Shown: piece after piece, positions 28,401-30,460 of the stretch
How the letters are laid out: each line of letters starts with the position of its first letter
Numbering within the stretch: position 1 is the stretch's first letter
DNA from: Gallionellaceae bacterium
GTDB lineage: Bacteria > Pseudomonadota > Gammaproteobacteria > Burkholderiales > Gallionellaceae
Assembly (NCBI GenBank): GCA_003445795.1
Contig: DMCN01000038.1
Coordinates: forward strand, 32,920-63,379
Length of the DNA stretch: 30,460 nt
Direction of reading: 5' to 3'
The notes under the pieces: generated by a model
Told to the model about the DNA's origin: nothing
The model's input: only the letters and a program-made list of their open reading frames with translations
Database searches by the model: none
Position numbers and translations under genes: made by a program

Positions 28401-28990
28401 ATGAAGGCGATCAGCAGAGCGGCCGCCAGGATGATCGCGCCGAAGATCAGCGACTGTTCCAGCGCGGCCAGCCGGGTCGCTTTCAATTGAGCGCTGATAT
28501 CGCTCTCTACGTACAGCAGACCCATCTGCTTCTTCAGCCCGCCCTGCTGATAAGACACCACCAGCGGATAATAGCCCTGTAGCAAGGCGGCATCATCCGG
28601 GTTGAAGCCGATCTTGCTCACGCCGCTCCGCACCACCAGAGACGCCTCCGCATTGGAGAAAGCCGAATGGGAAGCGGCCGGCCCCCCTTTCCACCTGAAA
28701 CGGTTCGCCAACAGCACCTTGCCGCTTTCATCGGCCAGGATCAGGGCGCGCATCCCGGGGCGCATCGCGGCCAGCGACAGATCGAGCAAGGCATCGGTTT
28801 CATTGCCCATGGTCAGCCGGTTGTAGAGCAGATTCTGCAAACGCGACATCTCCATGCCGATCTCGCCCAGGGCATCCTGCTCGATGCGCACCCTGCTGGC
28901 GCGATCCACCTGCAGGAACACAAGGAAGGAACAGGTGATCGAGACGATCACCAGTATCAGCGGTATAAGGATGGAAAGGCGTGTTCTCAT
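25403..28990 (-). CDS. Membrane-bound multi-PAS GGDEF-EAL protein (dual c-di-GMP enzyme)
   Basis: 1195 residues. TM1 is at 5-27, a periplasmic sensor region at about 28-178, TM2 at 181-200 and HAMP at about 200-255. Four PAS domains follow: about 264-370 (DTAIDGYWLVDD), 384-500 (LVANIPVGVYLLL), 510-630 (VGHFGSWELNF) and 640-750 (EAIIVTDRDANIITVNRAF). The GGDEF domain has an intact GGDEF at 837-841 and an RETD I-site at 828-831. The EAL domain (about 933-1190) has EVL at 969-971 plus NISP, ELTE, DDFGTG, LKID and AEGVET, so both activities look possible. I chose the ATG at 28990 (MRTRLSILIPL), 10 nt after the upstream lipoprotein gene. A TTG 14 codons earlier would overlap that gene. Probably cotranscribed with the lipoprotein gene. 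Confidence 0.93.
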   Translation of the reverse strand: MRTRLSILIPLILVIVSITCSFLVFLQVDRASRVRIEQDALGEIGMEMSRLQNLLYNRLTMGNETDALLDLSLAAMRPGMRALILADESGKVLLANRFRWKGGPAASHSAFSNAEASLVVRSGVSKIGFNPDDAALLQGYYPLVVSYQQGGLKKQMGLLYVESDISAQLKATRLAALEQSLIFGAIILAAALLIAFILHRLVSRRVNVLLAAAGRLALGDYAVKTHMTGSDEISALGKAFDNMAESVSENIALREQATLDQKRVLDTAIDGYWLVDDGGRLLDVNDAYCRMSGYSREELLRMHIPDVEAKEVTLEQVAAHIARIKEQESDRFESIHRRKDGSLIDVEIATTYWKDSRHFFAFVRDISERTRIQKALTERKEQYDRLVANIPVGVYLLLTTQAGVFQFKYASPRLSEILGVWSAAIYADAQAAFDPVHPDDLPEFVALNQQAARTHENFLWEGRILREGEVRWLRIESKPELLENGDCLWDGMVQDITEQKLARLELDLDQERFAEAQKVGHFGSWELNFASGKLIWSDEIFEIFEIDQSKFAASYVAFLNTIHPDDRDRVNQAYIDSLADQKPYQIIHRLQMADGRIKWVEERCSSTFDDSGNPLRSIGTVQDVTERERLAEQARIAAVAFETQEAIIVTDRDANIITVNRAFEEITGYSQEEVQGKNPRMLSSGRHEAGFYKQMWDAINETGRWSGEMWDRRKDGGVYPKWLTITSVKHHDEVTHYVAVFVDISERKKAEEEIKNLAFFDPLTGLPNRRLLLDRLHLALGQSARSENFGALMFIDLDHFKVLNDTKGHEYGDKLLVEVAKRLNTCVRETDTVARFGGDEFIILLEGLSLDQNDAVEQAGRIAEKMRDALSRPYQLGDEQYQSSPSIGVVLFRGDLVTTEELLKQADLAMYKAKDGGRNMVCFFEASMQALLESRTLLENALRQALPNGELELFFQLQTNEAKDLLGAEVLLRWRSAVLGMVSPAEFIPLAEKTKLILPIGDWVLEKACRQLKAWQGHPVLGKMHLAVNISPLQFHQPGFVCRVKTILVDTGADPRLLELELTENLVLEDVREAARKMDELKAFGVRFSMDDFGTGYSSLQYIKQLPIDMLKIDQSFVRDILTDPGDAMMVQTIAGMAHNFGFDVIAEGVETQEQLHPLILCGCEKFQGYLFSKPVSLADFEALVDKWTLEKAAK

Positions 28991-29000
28991 CTTGCGTGGT

Positions 29001-30005
29001 TCACTTGGCGATACACGTCTCCGGTTTATCAACTAGCGCAGCGCTCATCTCGACTCGCTTGTCGAGCTGCCCTTCGCGCAGCATCACTTCATTGAGACGC
29101 ATTGCCGCTTCCAGGATGACCGGTTCGGTACCGCCGAGCAGTGCCAGATTCTCCTGCAATGCAGGAATCTTGATCCCGCCCATCATGAGACGATATTCCG
29201 CCGCAGTCACACCGAGGCGTTTGCCGATCTTCCCGGCTGCCGCATCCGGCGATTGTTCGATGTAGTCCAGCGTACGGAACCATTGTCGGGCGACATCGCA
29301 GACCTCCCCGCGGCGCTGCTGAAAGACATCCTCGTGCACCAGCAGCAGGTCGAATATCTCGTTCGGAATATCGCCACTATCAAAGATGTCATGCGCACCC
29401 AGCGCAGCCAATTTGGCCTTGAAAGGTTCGAAAGTGATGAAGACATCGGCCTTGCCTTGCCGGTACATCTCTTCATGCCTGCTTTCGGCGCTCGGAATGA
29501 CGGTCACATCGGCACGGGTCAGTTTGGCGGCATCCAGCATGCGGCTGAGCATGTAGACACCGAGCGGGATATTGGTGATGGCGATGCGCTTGCCCTTGAG
29601 ATCGGCCAGCGTCCTCACCTTCGGCGTTGCCATCACCGCATCAGCACCGTTCGACACATCCATCACAGCCAGGACGCGCAGTTTGACACCGCCCTGCAGC
29701 AGTTCCAGCGTTTCATCCAGAGTCAGGCTGGCGATATCGGCAGAGCGATTGCGGAAGGCTTCCAGGGTGATGTCGGAAGAGGGCAGTTCGTAGATGGTCG
29801 CCTTGCCGGCCGGCAGGTAGCCGATCTCCTGCGCCAGATAGAGCGGTTCGTATCCCGGCCACGGACTGCTGGCGATGCGCAAAGGTGGGATGGGATCCCT
29901 GCTGCAGGAAGACAGTCCGATCAGGCCCGACAGGCATATGACCAACATAAGCACTGGCGAGCATGACCCGTTCGAGCTGCTCATCGATCCCGCGGTTTTT
30001 TTCAT
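29001..30005 (-). CDS. Lipoprotein substrate-binding protein (NMT1/SsuA-like, PBP type 2)
   Basis: 334 residues. A lipoprotein signal peptide (hydrophobic PVLMLVICLSGLIGLSSC) ends in a lipobox with C34 as the lipidated residue. The mature protein has the NMT1/SsuA-type periplasmic binding fold: LRIASSPWPGYEPLYLAQE, then ADIASLTLDETLELLQGG, LKGKRIAITNIPLGVYML, and GKADVFITFEPFKAKL. This resembles nitrate/sulfonate/aliphatic-compound binding proteins, but the ligand cannot be read. I chose the ATG at 30005, preceded by GGGAGGGG; an ATG 34 codons upstream would add a non-signal leader. No ABC permease or ATPase gene adjoins it. Instead it lies 10 nt before a membrane GGDEF-EAL gene, suggesting a signalling role. 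Confidence 0.85.
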   Translation of the reverse strand: MKKTAGSMSSSNGSCSPVLMLVICLSGLIGLSSCSRDPIPPLRIASSPWPGYEPLYLAQEIGYLPAGKATIYELPSSDITLEAFRNRSADIASLTLDETLELLQGGVKLRVLAVMDVSNGADAVMATPKVRTLADLKGKRIAITNIPLGVYMLSRMLDAAKLTRADVTVIPSAESRHEEMYRQGKADVFITFEPFKAKLAALGAHDIFDSGDIPNEIFDLLLVHEDVFQQRRGEVCDVARQWFRTLDYIEQSPDAAAGKIGKRLGVTAAEYRLMMGGIKIPALQENLALLGGTEPVILEAAMRLNEVMLREGQLDKRVEMSAALVDKPETCIAK

Positions 30006-30043
30006 ACCCCTCCCAGAATACCGCTTATGTTTTTTTGATTGCC

Positions 30044-30070
30044 GCGGGATTCTATCACTCCGAATCCCGC
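30044..30070. promoter_or_regulatory. 9-bp perfect inverted repeat over a TAGAAT -10 box
   Basis: GCGGGATTC and GAATCCCGC flank a 9-nt loop. On the minus strand TAGAAT (30054-30049) straddles loop and arm, 44 bp before the start of the lipoprotein gene. A repressor binding this dyad would cover the -10 box. The -35 region is not recognisable. Confidence 0.4.
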
Positions 30071-30134
30071 CGGCAGCGCCATCCGCCCGAGTATCCATGC
30101 CGTGCATACAGGCAAGTTCATCCCTTCAGGAATG

Positions 30135-30153
30135 GCGCACACAAGGTGTGCGC
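30135..30153. terminator. Strong hairpin directly after the partial EAL gene
   Basis: GCGCACACAAGGTGTGCGC is a perfect 8-bp stem with a 3-nt loop, touching the stop codon of the EAL gene. No T-run follows on the minus strand, so it may protect the 3' end or act with Rho rather than being a classical intrinsic terminator. Confidence 0.45.
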
Positions 30154-30460
30154 TAGGACAGTTTGTCCATCACAGCCCGCAACTCTTCTTCCGGCACCGG
30201 CTTGCTGAAGAAGAAACCCTGATAAGCCAGGCAATCGTGATGTTTGAGGAAAGCGAGCTGCGCCTCGGTCTCGACACCTTCGGCGATCACATCGAGGCCG
30301 AAGTTCTTTGCCATGTCGATGATGCTCTGCACCATGCCCGCATCACTCGGGTCGACGGTGATGTCGCGTATGAAACTCTGGTCGATCTTGAGCTGGTCCA
30401 GCGGCAGGCGCTTGAGATAGGACAACGATGAATAACCGGTGCCGAAATCGTCGATGGAGA
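30153..30460 (-). CDS. EAL-domain c-di-GMP phosphodiesterase (partial, C-terminal end)
   Basis: The last 102 codons are visible and the rest lies beyond the right edge. DDFGTGYSSL, LPLDQLKIDQSF and DVIAEGVETEAQ are the metal-, loop-6- and Glu-containing motifs of catalytic EAL domains, so the visible part is of an active type. The closing FFFSKPVPEEEL is typical of GGDEF-EAL proteins. It closely resembles the end of the large GGDEF-EAL protein at 25403-28990. Domains further upstream cannot be seen. Followed by a hairpin at its stop codon. Confidence 0.92.
   Translation of the reverse strand, partial: SIDDFGTGYSSLSYLKRLPLDQLKIDQSFIRDITVDPSDAGMVQSIIDMAKNFGLDVIAEGVETEAQLAFLKHHDCLAYQGFFFSKPVPEEELRAVMDKLS

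Noticed and set aside
28991..29032. TTG start 14 codons upstream for the GGDEF-EAL gene
   Set aside because: It would overlap the lipoprotein gene, lacks a ribosome site, and puts a charged leader before the first membrane span that starts naturally at MRTRLSILIPL.

Overview
The window looks like chromosome of a mid- to high-G+C Gram-negative bacterium, most likely a betaproteobacterium. The reasons are the outer-membrane two-partner secretion genes, an alaA-hom-thrC cluster, a MoxR/DUF58/TgpA cluster, several c-di-GMP enzymes, and dRS3-like CATTCC...GGAATG repeats. A free-living member of the Nitrosomonadales (Gallionellaceae-like) would fit, but that placement is inference from gene order. 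I see no tRNA, rRNA, CRISPR array, transposase or phage gene.

Layout. (1) 1-9699, minus strand: a two-partner secretion operon transcribed leftwards. It holds a 2393-residue TpsA exoprotein (FHA N-terminal domain, three blocks of GLUG repeats, YDG/MBG C-terminal repeats), its TpsB/FhaC-type transporter, and a secreted protein with two FecR domains that runs off the left edge. (2) 9700-10002: a 303-bp divergent control region with two small inverted repeats. (3) 10003-15429, plus strand: a tight five-gene operon of TPR-sulfotransferase, VOC/glyoxalase-fold protein, SAM methyltransferase, PaaK-like adenylate-forming ligase and APS kinase. It pairs a sulfotransferase with an enzyme that makes its sulfate donor PAPS, and is the best candidate here for an undescribed pathway. 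(4) 15441-19579, minus strand: thrC, hom and an AlaA-type aminotransferase, with a paired inverted-repeat element (18215-18327) between the aminotransferase and hom. (5) 19688-24358, plus strand: an Mth938/NDUFAF3-like protein, MoxR ATPase, DUF58 protein, TgpA-type transglutaminase and QueD. (6) 24343-30460, minus strand: a c-di-GMP block with a response-regulator diguanylate cyclase, a very large membrane PAS-GGDEF-EAL protein, an orphan lipoprotein substrate-binding protein directly upstream of it, and the C-terminal end of another EAL protein cut by the right edge.

How they fit together. Regions 1 and 3 share one intergenic region and may belong together, as surface exoprotein export beside a sulfation/acyl-activation operon, but the sequence shows adjacency only. 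Region 4 is amino-acid metabolism: aspartate-semialdehyde to homoserine, phosphohomoserine to threonine, and alanine/pyruvate transamination. In region 5, MoxR-DUF58-TgpA is a recurrent module of unclear envelope function. In region 6 a periplasmic binding lipoprotein probably senses a ligand for the membrane GGDEF-EAL protein, because no permease or ATPase accompanies it.
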